From a bacterium (GTDB lineage Bacteria; Babelota; Babeliae; Babelales; RVW-14): a stretch of DNA of 64,000 bases. The first letter of the stretch is position 1, and each line of letters opens with the position of its first letter. The notes under the pieces are model-generated. The model worked only from the letters and a program-made list of their open reading frames with translations, had not been told where the DNA came from and made no database searches. The position numbers and the translations under genes are program-made. The DNA lies in contig CP064957.1 of assembly GCA_016699045.1 (NCBI GenBank), positions 310,001-374,000 on the forward strand, in the 5' to 3' direction. Shown piece after piece: positions 1 through 8,287 of this stretch.

Positions 1-527
1 CTTCAAGTTCTGCCGTTTATGGCAACCAAAACTCTCACTGCCATGAAACAGACACCCCACAACCAATGAGTCCGTACGCCAAAAGCAAGTACGAAGGCGA
101 AAAATTGTGCAAAGAATACGCCGCAAAGTATGCTTTTAATACCACATGTTTGCGCTATTTCAATGTTTATGGCAACCGCCAAAACCCTCAAGGCGTTTAT
201 GCTGCCGTTGTCGCTCAATTTAAAAATAATTTACTGACTAAAAAGCCACTAACCATTTACGGCGATGGCACGCAAACGCGCGATTTTATTAATGTTGATG
301 AAGTAGTACAAGCAAACTTACGCCTTGCGCTTTTGAACAAAAGTGTTGGCGAAGTATTTAATATTGGCTCAGGAACAAGTATGAATTTATTTGAGCTCAT
401 CGCAAACCTTGAACAAGAGCTCAAAATTCAAAAAACTGATATCGACTTTAAACCCTCGCGTGAAAACGATATTATGCATTCGCAGGCCAATTGCGAAAAA
501 TACCAGAAATTGGTTGCGGGCTTGTAG
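1..527 (+). CDS. NAD-dependent sugar epimerase, 3' part
   Basis: Extended short-chain dehydrogenase/reductase of the UDP-glucose 4-epimerase/dehydratase type, acting on nucleotide sugars for surface polysaccharide. The reading frame is open from base 3, so the gene starts outside the window. Visible are the substrate-site serine stretch (SSSAVYG), the catalytic Tyr-x3-Lys in PYAKSKYEGEK, RYFNVYG, and FINVDEVVQA with VFNIGSG, in the usual order. The protein stops at VAGL, about 25 residues short of the normal C-terminus. A plausible ending (KYWYS) lies in another frame just downstream (to 573), so the tail may be frameshifted. Family assignment is firm; the exact sugar is not known. Confidence 0.85.
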   Translation, partial: SSSAVYGNQNSHCHETDTPQPMSPYAKSKYEGEKLCKEYAAKYAFNTTCLRYFNVYGNRQNPQGVYAAVVAQFKNNLLTKKPLTIYGDGTQTRDFINVDEVVQANLRLALLNKSVGEVFNIGSGTSMNLFELIANLEQELKIQKTDIDFKPSRENDIMHSQANCEKYQKLVAGL

Positions 528-610
528 CACCCTTTTAAAAGCTTGGCAAATACATAAATACTGGTATTCTTAGCAACGGATAAAGAGTACCAGAAGGTAC
601 GCTTTTGTAT

Positions 611-697
611 GCCGAAGTGGTGAAATTGGTAGACACGCTAGGTTCAGGGTCTAGTCCCGTTAAAAGGATAGGGGTTCGAGTCCCCTCTTCGGCACCA
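611..697 (+). tRNA. tRNA-Leu (anticodon CAG)
   Basis: The acceptor stem GCCGAAG (611-617) pairs perfectly with CTTCGGC (687-693), followed by discriminator A and an encoded CCA (695-697). The anticodon stem-loop CTAGG-TTCAGGG-TCTAG gives CAG. A long variable arm, typical of class II tRNA-Leu, precedes the T arm with GGTTCGAGTCC. It is the only tRNA I find in the window. Confidence 0.96.
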
Positions 698-760
698 TAC
701 TTCGCCAAGGCTTCGTATGGCACGGCCATCTTCGCCAAATTAAGCTTGTCCTAGCTCCGA

Positions 761-897
761 CCCTTCGACAAGCTCAGGGCGTACGGAGCATCCCCCAGTG
801 GGACCATTTTTTATGGCACCCAAAATAACCTAATAAACAAGGTTAACGAAAAATTCAGATCCCGCCCATCCTGAGCTTGTCGAAGGATCGAAGGGCG
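761..897. repeat. REP-like palindrome pair
   Basis: CCCTTCGACAAGCTCAGGG (761-779) recurs in inverted orientation at 870-886. The second copy also sits inside a nested hairpin (864-897, CGCCC...GGGCG). The rest of the gap between the tRNA and dnaJ contains short direct repeats of CTTCGCC and no gene. The arrangement resembles intergenic REP elements, which are often moved by IS200-like (RAYT) proteins. No copy of the motif is seen elsewhere in the window. Confidence 0.6.
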
Positions 898-913
898 GCC
901 CTCAAAAAAGCCC

Positions 914-942
914 TTGTCTGAAGGCCTTTCCCATGCTATAAT
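914..942 (+). promoter_or_regulatory. sigma-70-type promoter for dnaJ
   Basis: TTGTCT (914-919), a 17-base spacer and a perfect TATAAT (937-942) lie about 50 bases before the dnaJ start. No heat-shock inverted repeat (CIRCE) is visible. Confidence 0.65.
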
Positions 943-993
943 CTAAGCATAACTGACTAAGATTTTTTAGACCCTAGAACCCTGGTAAGAGCT

Positions 994-2130
994 ATGAGCA
1001 AAAAAGATTATTATGATATTTTAGGCGTCCCTAAAAACGCCCCGCAGGACGAAATTAAGAAGGCCTACCGCAAATTAGCCATCAAATATCATCCTGACAA
1101 AAACCCCGACAACAAGGCAGCCGAAGATAAATTCAAGGAAGCCGCTGAAGCGTACGAAGTACTTTCAAGTACCGACAAGCGCCAACGATACGACCAATTT
1201 GGCCATGCCGGCGTCAACGGCGCAGGTGGCCATGGCGATCATGGACAGCAGTACTCAGACCTTGGAGATATTTTTGAAAATTTTGGCGACATTTTTGGTG
1301 ACCTTTTTGGCAACCAAGGACGCAGCAAAAAGCAACGCGCTGGCGGGCCAACCCCACAAAAAGGCCACGATCTTTCTCAACGTGCTGAAATTAGCTTAAA
1401 AGAAGCCTACGAAGGCTGCAAAAAAGAAATCAAAGTTTTCCATTACATTCCATGTACCGCCTGCAACGCCTCAGGCTGTGCGGCCGGCAGCAAACCGCAA
1501 GGATGTAAACCATGCGGCGGCAGTGGATCTTTGCATTACCGTCAAGGGTTCTTTGCGTACTCGCAACCATGTACCACCTGCCACGGCCAAGGCTTTACGA
1601 TTGCTTCGCCCTGCACTTCATGCCGTGGACAATCGCGCGTGCAAAAACACGACCATTTTTCCATCAACATCCCAGCCGGCATTTATGACGGCGCAGAATT
1701 GCGCTTGCAAGGCAAGGGCGATGCGGGTGTTTTTGGCGGACCATCGGGCGATCTTTTCTTGGTCATGAGCGTTGCGGCCGACCAAACCTTTACGCGCCGC
1801 GATAGCGATTTGGTAGCCACGCTGGTACTGACGTACCCGCAATTAGTTTTGGGATGCCAAATTGAAATGACACTACTTGATGGCAGCACGGAAAGTATTA
1901 AAATTCCAAAGGGCTGTCCAGTCGGTAAAGAAATTATGATTCCGGGCAAAGGCTTTCCAGATTTGCGCGGTCGCAAACGCGGTAATTTAATTATCGTAAC
2001 GCAATGCGATATTCCAACCAAAATTAACGAAGATATTAAAAAAGCTTTGCTTGCGTATGACGAAACACTGCAAAAGCATTACAAAGGCTCCAGCAGCTTT
2101 TCATCATTTTTCAAACGCTTTTTAGGCTAA
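994..2130 (+). CDS. dnaJ: molecular chaperone DnaJ (Hsp40)
   Basis: DnaJ stimulates the ATPase of DnaK and hands it unfolded substrates in the cytoplasm. At 378 residues it has normal length and full type I architecture: J domain (1-70) with HPD at 33-35, a Gly/Phe-rich linker, a zinc region from about residue 154 with four CxxC pairs (CTAC, CKPC, CTTC, CTSC), and the C-terminal substrate domains. All eight zinc cysteines are kept, but the first and fourth repeats deviate from CxxCxGxG (CTACNASG, CTSCRGQS). The gene stands alone, without dnaK or grpE, between its own promoter and terminator. Two further J-domain proteins in the window carry the J domain at the C-terminus and are not orthologues. 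Confidence 0.97.
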   Translation: MSKKDYYDILGVPKNAPQDEIKKAYRKLAIKYHPDKNPDNKAAEDKFKEAAEAYEVLSSTDKRQRYDQFGHAGVNGAGGHGDHGQQYSDLGDIFENFGDIFGDLFGNQGRSKKQRAGGPTPQKGHDLSQRAEISLKEAYEGCKKEIKVFHYIPCTACNASGCAAGSKPQGCKPCGGSGSLHYRQGFFAYSQPCTTCHGQGFTIASPCTSCRGQSRVQKHDHFSINIPAGIYDGAELRLQGKGDAGVFGGPSGDLFLVMSVAADQTFTRRDSDLVATLVLTYPQLVLGCQIEMTLLDGSTESIKIPKGCPVGKEIMIPGKGFPDLRGRKRGNLIIVTQCDIPTKINEDIKKALLAYDETLQKHYKGSSSFSSFFKRFLG

Positions 2131-2136
2131 ACTATT

Positions 2137-2190
2137 GCCCCCTCTTTAAGCATGACGGTATACTGAATGTATTAAAGAGGGGGCTTTTTT
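2137..2190 (+). terminator. Rho-independent terminator of dnaJ
   Basis: A 13-bp stem, GCCCCCTCTTTAA (2137-2149) with TTAAAGAGGGGGC (2172-2184), is followed by six T. The 3' arm (AGAGGGGG) can also serve as Shine-Dalgarno for the next gene. Confidence 0.9.
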
Positions 2191-2781
2191 ATCAAAAAAA
2201 AATATTGTTCACTCATCATCTTACTTTTTCTCAGCACACCACACGGCCACGGGCTTGCTTTTTTTCGCAAACGACTCGACAATTTTTCTGCCGTTGAGCA
2301 CGGTAAATTGTACCGCACTCGCCAACTCAACCCCACACGTCTCGAATATTATCTCAAAAAATATCAGATCAAAACGATTATAAACTTGCGCGGCATTAAT
2401 GCGCACAAAAAATGGTGGCAGCAAGAGCAAGTAATGGCCGACAAACTTCACGTCAAATTTTTCAACATCAGCATGAACGCGTGCAGTATGTCCAGCAAAA
2501 AAAATCTGATCAAACTTCTTACGCTCTACAAAAACGCCCCGCAGCCAATTTTAATTCATTGCAAGAGCGGCACCGATCGAACCGGCGAAGCGGCAGCATT
2601 GTGGGTCTTGGAACAACAAAAGCTGAGTAAAAAAATTGCCTTGAAACATTTTTCATTTTTCAGGCATGGCTATATCGCACACCGCCGCCCTGCCAAAAAA
2701 TTTCTCATAACTATTTGGCGTAATTATAAATGGCTCACGCACGAGTACAATCCAAAAAATTACGCTCATTGTTTTTCATAA
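2191..2781 (+). CDS. exported tyrosine-phosphatase-like protein
   Basis: Dual-specificity/tyrosine phosphatase fold with the catalytic P-loop HCKSGTDRTGEA (Cx5R) and upstream motifs LYRTRQL and TIINLRG typical of bacterial DSP-like enzymes. The in-frame sequence upstream of a TTG at 2308 encodes a Lys-rich start, a hydrophobic run (LIILLFL) and then the domain, so the real protein probably begins with a signal peptide. No ATG, GTG or TTG lies in that stretch after the TAA at 2173. The best start is ATC at 2191, about 7 bases after AGAGGGGG. A conservative start at TTG 2308 would remove the first strand of the domain. The substrate is unknown; an exported phosphatase could act on host phosphoproteins or phosphoinositides. 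Confidence 0.75.
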   Translation: MKKKYCSLIILLFLSTPHGHGLAFFRKRLDNFSAVEHGKLYRTRQLNPTRLEYYLKKYQIKTIINLRGINAHKKWWQQEQVMADKLHVKFFNISMNACSMSSKKNLIKLLTLYKNAPQPILIHCKSGTDRTGEAAALWVLEQQKLSKKIALKHFSFFRHGYIAHRRPAKKFLITIWRNYKWLTHEYNPKNYAHCFS

Positions 2782-2807
2782 ATAACACTTATAAATCCAC
2801 TATTTTT

Positions 2808-2836
2808 TTGACAATTCATTGCAAAAAAGTTAGAGT
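2808..2836 (+). promoter_or_regulatory. sigma-70-type promoter before the MutS-like gene
   Basis: Perfect TTGACA (2808-2813), a 17-base spacer and TAGAGT (2831-2836), about 50 bases upstream of the ATG at 2888. Confidence 0.6.
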
Positions 2837-2887
2837 CTGCCAACACTAGGTATTGTCCGTTCACGCAACAATCCAAAAGGGGATTTT

Positions 2888-5155
2888 ATGCAACATCTGT
2901 TACACACTTTTAAGAAACGCAGCGCTACAACCGCACGCGTACTCGTTGCCTGTTTTAGCTTCAACATGCTTCTGGTAACTGCCGTGCAAGCAGCACAAGC
3001 AGAAGAAGCAACCAAGATCGCCAGCAACAGCAGCTACAGCCACCTTGCCAGTTTGCACCTGCCATCAATGGCAAAGCAAGAAATGGCAGAAAAAAAAGCA
3101 GCACAAGAAATTGCCGAGCACAATAAAAAAATTGATCTGAAAGATAAAAAACAGCTCAAAGATATTAAAGTGCAAGAAATGGGCGATGTAGAAAAAATGA
3201 AATACATCTACCAAATTTTGTCTTTTAAAGCTAACGACAAACCGGCAAGCGTTATTTCAGACAACGTTCACAACGACCTTGAAACGTATTGCGGCAGCAG
3301 AACAAATCCTGAGCACAATTTGCTGAAAGCTTTGAACAACACCAGAACTTCTGTTGGTTCGGTTGAGTTGCAACGCATGCTTTACGAAGCGACCAATGAT
3401 ATTAACGAGCTTAAACGCCGTCAAGATATTGTTAAAGCGCTCGTTGAAGATCAAGCATTGTTCAACCAAATCGATGCCAAACTTGAAACGTACAAAGCGG
3501 CAGAGAAAGATTTCTTGTGGCTTTGGAAAGAAATGGATGACGAAGTAAGCAAATATTTTGATCAAGCTTATTTTGGCAAGAAATTCTTTATTGATTTTTC
3601 TGGTTACAATAAAAATGAAGCCCTGCTCCAAGCTTCAGGTACCTGGACCTTGGCTAATCCAGGCATTCAAGTAATTCAGCCAATACTACTGACTTACTTG
3701 ATGTATAAAATGGTTAACGGTTTGTTCTATGGCAAACTCTTCTCAACACCTGGTTCTCAAGCGGAATTCGAAAGAGAATTCGGCCGTGAAAACGGAGCAA
3801 ATTCTTATAAATGGTTTCTCAAATGCTGCCACAAAGTATTCATACAGCCGCTTTATAAAGGACATATTGATTATGAAATCGGTGGATACAAGCGCACTGA
3901 AGAAGTAGGCGCGGGCCAACGTGTTTTTAGTGCTTTGATGCTCAGTCTTTACATGTACCAATACTACCGCTCAGTAAACGCCGCCGTTAACGACGCAACC
4001 ACGTTCAACAACGTAAGTAACGATATTCATCGCCGCATGAACAGTGCTGCTGTTATCACCAACACCGTTGGCGAAATTGCACAATTGGTAAATCGCAATG
4101 AAACGTTGAAACAAGAGTTAAGCGCCAACTTGCAAGCAGTTAAAAATGCCTACACTTTCTCAGCCGGCAACACACGCACCGCGTCGTTGTTGTCTACCTT
4201 GCGTGCTGACACGTTCAAAACTGAACCAAGCATGCTTGCCTTCAAAGGCCGCGCCATGGCAGCATTCAAAGAAATATTTGACGTCAAAGACAATTTGATT
4301 GGTTCAATCAGATCAGTTGGTGAAATTGATGCGTTCATGTCCGTTGCAAAACTGTATAAAAAGTTTGCAAACCATGACAACGTCAACTTCTGCTTTGTTG
4401 ATTACGTAACGAGCAAAACCCCGTACTTGAACATTGAAGGTTTCTGGCACCCAGTCTTGAACCCAAACAAAGCGGTTCCTAACAGCATTTCGCTTGGCCA
4501 TGGCAACGATCCTAAAAATGCCGTGGTAACTGGTCCAAACGCTGGTGGTAAATCTACTGCGCTCAAGTCCATTACCGTTTGCGTTATGTTGGCACAAAGC
4601 TTTGGTATTGCACCAGCTCGTTCAATGACTATGACGCCATTTGCGTTGGTAAATACGTATATGAACATTGCTGATACCGAAGGCAAAGAATCTTTGTTCC
4701 AAGCAGAAATGCACCGCGCACAAGAACTCTTGCGCCAAGTACGCAGCCTGCGCAACGACCAATTTAGCTTTGTAATCATGGACGAAATCTTTACCGGTAC
4801 CAATCCAAAAGAAGGTCAAGCAGCGGCATACGGTATTGCAAAGAAATTGGCTACCTACAACAATAGTTTGGCTATTCTTGCAACACACTTTATCGTCATG
4901 ACTGATTTGGCGTCAGATACTGTTGAAGACAAAGCACCAAATGGTAAGTTTGAAAACTTCAAAGTGTACATTGAACGTGATGAATACAACACCATTACCT
5001 TCCCGTACAAGCTTGAAAAAGGTATTACTGACCAAGCGATTGCACTTGACTTGTTGCAAAGCGAAGGCTTTGACGACGATATTTTGCAAGATGCATTCGA
5101 CGTTATGAATAACAAAACGCAAGCACAAAGCGAGCGTATTGCTAGCAAAAAGTAA
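2888..5155 (+). CDS. exported MutS-like ATPase
   Basis: A 755-residue protein whose last third is the ABC-type ATPase domain of MutS: Walker A GPNAGGKST (about 548-556), a MutS-like signature SLFQAEMHRAQELL, Walker B FVIMDEIFTGTNP (about 628-640) and the ATHF switch. The mismatch-recognition and connector domains of true MutS are absent. The N-terminus has a basic segment, a hydrophobic core and an AQA-type cleavage region (residues 10-38), that is, a signal peptide. Two further hydrophobic stretches (about 255-285 and 345-360) could be membrane segments. It is not a mismatch repair enzyme in the usual sense; MutS-related proteins with membrane anchors exist in other phyla, with unknown roles. 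Transcribed from its own promoter, with a 13-bp hairpin downstream. Confidence 0.85.
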   Translation: MQHLLHTFKKRSATTARVLVACFSFNMLLVTAVQAAQAEEATKIASNSSYSHLASLHLPSMAKQEMAEKKAAQEIAEHNKKIDLKDKKQLKDIKVQEMGDVEKMKYIYQILSFKANDKPASVISDNVHNDLETYCGSRTNPEHNLLKALNNTRTSVGSVELQRMLYEATNDINELKRRQDIVKALVEDQALFNQIDAKLETYKAAEKDFLWLWKEMDDEVSKYFDQAYFGKKFFIDFSGYNKNEALLQASGTWTLANPGIQVIQPILLTYLMYKMVNGLFYGKLFSTPGSQAEFEREFGRENGANSYKWFLKCCHKVFIQPLYKGHIDYEIGGYKRTEEVGAGQRVFSALMLSLYMYQYYRSVNAAVNDATTFNNVSNDIHRRMNSAAVITNTVGEIAQLVNRNETLKQELSANLQAVKNAYTFSAGNTRTASLLSTLRADTFKTEPSMLAFKGRAMAAFKEIFDVKDNLIGSIRSVGEIDAFMSVAKLYKKFANHDNVNFCFVDYVTSKTPYLNIEGFWHPVLNPNKAVPNSISLGHGNDPKNAVVTGPNAGGKSTALKSITVCVMLAQSFGIAPARSMTMTPFALVNTYMNIADTEGKESLFQAEMHRAQELLRQVRSLRNDQFSFVIMDEIFTGTNPKEGQAAAYGIAKKLATYNNSLAILATHFIVMTDLASDTVEDKAPNGKFENFKVYIERDEYNTITFPYKLEKGITDQAIALDLLQSEGFDDDILQDAFDVMNNKTQAQSERIASKK

Positions 5156-5168
5156 ATCGTACAACGTG

Positions 5169-5200
5169 GGCGGCGGGTTTCCAAGCAGAAACCTGCCGCC
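5169..5200 (+). terminator. hairpin after the MutS-like gene
   Basis: Arms of 13 bases (5169-5181 and 5188-5200) pair with one G-T, around a six-base loop. The T-rich stretch begins only 9 bases later, so termination is likely but not certain. Confidence 0.55.
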
Positions 5201-5233
5201 AGGACTTTCATCTTTTTAACTGAGGAAACTATT

Positions 5234-6052
5234 ATGAAAAAAATCGTAAGCACATTAGTTCTCAGCCTGATGGCAAGCCAAGCACCAGCACAGATTGCAG
5301 ACTGCAGCATTCAAGCAAACCTTGAGCAATGCATTGCTTTAGCGCAGCAGGGCATGTCAAATGAAGAAATTCTTGCAACCGTGCAGCAAGCACTTGATCA
5401 AGCGGCACATACCGACAGCTTTGATATCAATGTAAAAACGCCAGACAACAAAAAAGTTATTCTGTACGTTGTTGGCGGCGTTGTTGTTGCGATTGGCGTT
5501 GGTGCTGGCATTTATTACTATTTAAAAGAATCTAAAAAACCAACCAATGAATCTGGCAGATCAGAAAACAGGGATCAAGTAGAACCTCGTGAGCCGCGTG
5601 GCTTTGGTGAGCAAGTAAGAGAAAATCACGAACAACATCAAGAAGTTTTACGCAAAATGCAAGAAAACGTTTTACGTTCTGCAACTAATGATTTGAGAAA
5701 AGATACGGAATTCATGAATCGTGCACGAGAAGATCAAGCAGAACACCAACAAGTGTTTTTTAGCCAGATGCATGGCAATGATTTGTTTGCAAACATTGAA
5801 AAAGAATGGCAAACAAATCAACCAAGCCTTAATCGAGAGCAATATTGGGCACAAGCACAAGCTGAAATTGACGCAGCCAAAACCAAAGCTGCGGCAGATC
5901 ACGAAAGAGAAAATAGCGAAAAAGTGCAAAGAGAAGCGGACCTTGCTAGAAACAGAGCAGAATTAGCGCGAGCACAGCGCGTTCTTAAAACCATGCTAGA
6001 GCTTGATCGCATCGCTCGAGAACAAGAAGCTCGCGAAAAAAAACAACATTAA
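5234..6052 (+). CDS. exported single-span protein, copy 1 of tandem pair
   Basis: Unknown family. Residues 1-20 are a signal peptide (MKKIVSTLVLSLMASQAPAQ). The segment to about residue 72 is helical, with a motif QGMSNEEILATVQQALDQA. Residues 75-96 form a membrane span rich in Val/Gly (VVGGVVVAIGVGAGIYYY). The remaining 175 residues are highly charged and probably coiled coil (many E/R/Q/K). The first 95 residues match the next gene at both protein and DNA level, so the two arose by tandem duplication; copy 1 has gained, or kept, the long charged tail. An N-out topology with the tail on the cytoplasmic side is possible if the signal is cleaved. Function unknown. Confidence 0.8.
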   Translation: MKKIVSTLVLSLMASQAPAQIADCSIQANLEQCIALAQQGMSNEEILATVQQALDQAAHTDSFDINVKTPDNKKVILYVVGGVVVAIGVGAGIYYYLKESKKPTNESGRSENRDQVEPREPRGFGEQVRENHEQHQEVLRKMQENVLRSATNDLRKDTEFMNRAREDQAEHQQVFFSQMHGNDLFANIEKEWQTNQPSLNREQYWAQAQAEIDAAKTKAAADHERENSEKVQREADLARNRAELARAQRVLKTMLELDRIAREQEAREKKQH

Positions 6053-6316
6053 GACATCAACGGAATCGATTAACAAATAGTTTATTCAAGGACCATCGTG
6101 AAAAAAATCGTAAGCGCATTAGTTCTCAGCCTGGTAGCAAGCCAAGCATCAGCGCATATTACCAACCACAGCATTGAAGCAAACTTACAACAATGCGTTG
6201 CTTTGGCACAGCACGGCATGTCTAACGAAGAAATTATAGCAACCGTTCAACAAGCGCTTGATCAAGCGGTACTCGCTGACAGCGCGAATATTGAAGTAAA
6301 AACACCAACCAGTGAC

Positions 6317-6870
6317 ACCGCCCGGCTTAAAAGCCGGGGCTTCTCAATGAACATTTGAATATCACTGGTTCTGAATATATTTTCTGATAGCTTCTTCGCT
6401 GCACTGGCCAACTGTTTCTGCAAAATAGCCATCTGCCCAGAAGCTATCTCCCCACAAAAATTCTTCCAATTCTGCAAACTCTTCTCTCATTATCTTGCTA
6501 CTACCACCCTTGAACAGCTGAACAACCATACTAACACTTATGCTCGGCTTTATCTGAATCAGCATGTGAACATGATCTGACTGAATGTTCAGCTCATGAA
6601 TTTCCCATCGATTTACTTCTGCACACTGCCGAAACAATTCTTCAATACGTTTTGCTATAGCTCCCTTTAGTATCCTTTTTCTATATTTTGGGATCCAAAC
6701 TAAGTGGTACATTAATCTATGCCTTGTATGTGCTCCTGACCAATATTTCTTCATAGTCTCAGTATGCCACTTCAGTTGGCTCTTCGCAAAAATACTTCGC
6801 TTTTTGCTTCAGCGCCAAGTGGACTCGCATTCATCCCCAGGCTTGAAAAGCCTTGGGGTATTCTGCTCAT
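6317..6870 (-). mobile_element. IS200/IS605-family element (tnpA only)
   Basis: Boundaries come from the interrupted host frame, with an uncertainty of one or two bases. Each end carries a subterminal hairpin as expected for single-strand transposition: CCCGGCTT-AA-AAGCCGGG at 6321-6338, and CCCCAGGCTT/AAGCCTTGGGG at 6835-6858 with one bulge. There are no terminal inverted repeats and no target duplication, both typical of the family. On the minus strand the element begins next to TTATTAC, compatible with a TTAC-type target. It carries only tnpA (no tnpB) and looks intact. Confidence 0.85.
6362..6754 (-). CDS. tnpA: IS200/IS605 Y1 transposase TnpA
   Basis: A 130-residue HUH/Y1 transposase that cuts and joins single-stranded DNA at the subterminal hairpins. 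The metal-binding HUH motif is H61-V62-H63 (SDHVHML) and the nucleophile is probably Tyr126 in RKYIQNQ. Family hallmarks YHLVWIPKYRK, LFKGGSSK, LWGDSFWADGYF and TVG are all present. Length is normal and no stop or frameshift is seen, so it is probably active or recently active. Confidence 0.95.
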   Translation of the reverse strand: MKKYWSGAHTRHRLMYHLVWIPKYRKRILKGAIAKRIEELFRQCAEVNRWEIHELNIQSDHVHMLIQIKPSISVSMVVQLFKGGSSKIMREEFAELEEFLWGDSFWADGYFAETVGQCSEEAIRKYIQNQ

Positions 6871-7025
6871 GGTAATAAAAAGGTTGTTATGTACATTGCT
6901 GGCGGCGTCGTTGTTGCGGTTGGCGTTGGCGCGGGCATTTATTATTTTTATAATGCTCAAAACAATACTGCTAACACCCAAAACCTTAACGATATTGATT
7001 AACTTCCAACTTCTGAATTTATCTA

Positions 7026-7064
7026 AAGAAGGCCACGATTTGAATCGTGGCCTTCTTGCTTTTT
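7026..7064 (+). terminator. Rho-independent terminator
   Basis: A perfect 15-bp stem, AAGAAGGCCACGATT (7026-7040) with its complement at 7043-7057, closes a 2-base loop and is followed by GCTTTTT. It ends the duplicated-gene unit. Confidence 0.85.
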
Positions 7065-7108
7065 GAACGCTAATTTTATACGCCAGCCTCAGAAATATTT
7101 ATTTATAT

Positions 7109-8287
7109 CTACCGTGCTTTAAAAATTTCCGCCACGTCCTGCCAACCAAGCACAACGCCAGAAGAACGCTTCTGCCCTTCTTTTCCGGCATACACCACAA
7201 ACGCTTTTGCTGGGTCTACCTCGGCAAGCGTGCACCAATAATTGAGATTATTAAAATAATCTGACGACACGGTTTTTCCTGCTTTAACTTCGATAGGAAC
7301 CAGTTCAGGACCTCGCTCAAGAACGAAATCGACCTCTCGCTCAGTTTTATCACGCCAAAAATAAACACGTGGCTGGCGGTCATGGTTGTAGTACTGCTTC
7401 AAAATTTCGGTTAACACAAAATTTTCCATCAAGCCGCCCCGCAGATAGTGGGAATAAATCTCTTCTGCCGATTCTATGCCAAGAAGTGCGCATGCAATGC
7501 CAGTATCGTAAAAATAAATTTTTGGTGATTTTACCAATCGCTTACTAAAATTTTTGTGGTGCGGCTGCAATAAAAACACCAGATAACTTACTTGCAATAA
7601 CGTAAGCCACGAATTGGCGGTTACTTGCGTAATGCCGCAATCATTAGCCAGCGAAGCAACATTTAATATTTGGCCAATGCGACCAGCACACAACCGGATA
7701 AATGTTTGAAAGAGCGATAAATCAGCAATGTTTTTTAGTTGCCGTACGTCGCACTCAAGATACGTTCTAATATAATTTTGATACCAACTGGCAGCAAAAT
7801 TTTGCGCATAAATACGCGGATACATTCCTTGATGAATCACGGTTTCAACCGTTTCGGGTAACAAAGACGCATTCACAAGTTCCTGTACAGAAAGCGGCAG
7901 GAGCGTGAAAAGAGCAATCCTTCCTGCCAACGTTTGCGAGATAGCCTCATTCATTAAAAAGTTTTGAGAGCTCGTCAAAATAAAATAGCCTGGTTTATAG
8001 TCTTTATCAACCGCCAATTGAATGTACGAAAGAATAATCGGCGCATGTTGAAATTCATCCAAAATAAGACCATGAGGATTGGCATGCTCTTCAAGAAATC
8101 CCTTTGGGTCGCGTTTAACATACTCTTGAATATCAAGAATATCTTCAAACGAAAGATATTTATGGTGAGGAAAAACTTGCTGGGCAACGGTCGTCTTGCC
8201 AGACTGCCGTGGGCCTAAAATGGCCAGCGTGGGGTATTTTTGTGCCGCGGCACGCAAACTATCTTCAATACTTCTCTTGATCATCAT
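7109..8287 (-). CDS. AAA_14/DUF4143 ATPase
   Basis: A 392-residue P-loop ATPase of the AAA_14 plus DUF4143 type: Walker A GPRQSGKT (25-32), Walker B LILDEFQ (about 74-80), sensor TSSQN, then the C-terminal DUF4143 domain ending in a nuclease-like segment with ERGPELVPIEVKAG (a D/E...ExK pattern reminiscent of PD-(D/E)xK folds). Such genes are scattered and often horizontally moved; their function is not settled. It stands alone on the minus strand between plus-strand exported-protein genes. Short similar sequences flank it (about 7055-7100 and 8405-8470), which suggests it was inserted there. Confidence 0.9.
   Translation of the reverse strand: MMIKRSIEDSLRAAAQKYPTLAILGPRQSGKTTVAQQVFPHHKYLSFEDILDIQEYVKRDPKGFLEEHANPHGLILDEFQHAPIILSYIQLAVDKDYKPGYFILTSSQNFLMNEAISQTLAGRIALFTLLPLSVQELVNASLLPETVETVIHQGMYPRIYAQNFAASWYQNYIRTYLECDVRQLKNIADLSLFQTFIRLCAGRIGQILNVASLANDCGITQVTANSWLTLLQVSYLVFLLQPHHKNFSKRLVKSPKIYFYDTGIACALLGIESAEEIYSHYLRGGLMENFVLTEILKQYYNHDRQPRVYFWRDKTEREVDFVLERGPELVPIEVKAGKTVSSDYFNNLNYWCTLAEVDPAKAFVVYAGKEGQKRSSGVVLGWQDVAEIFKAR

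Larger units (their letters stand above)
6098..7002 (+). pseudogene. tandem copy 2, split by an IS200-type element
   Basis: Starts at GTG 6098 with a signal peptide (MKKIVSALVLSLVASQASA) and follows copy 1 up to VKTPTSD (6316). Then comes a 554-bp insertion; without it the protein simply reads into the element and stops at 6358. The missing part resumes at 6871 in the same frame: GNKKVVMYIAGGVVVAVGVGAGIYYFYNAQ and on to TAA at 7000-7002. Joining 6316 to 6871 rebuilds a 116-residue protein, equal to the N-terminal half of copy 1 without its charged tail. Present expression would give an 86-residue exported fragment lacking the membrane span. Confidence 0.85.

Noticed and set aside
535..738. 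Minus-strand frame across the tRNA (contains GTRTPILLTGLDPEPS)
   Set aside because: It is the reverse translation of the tRNA-Leu gene, a well-known false protein in databases.
2888..5155. Calling the MutS-like gene mutS
   Set aside because: The mismatch-recognition and connector domains are missing and the protein has a signal peptide.
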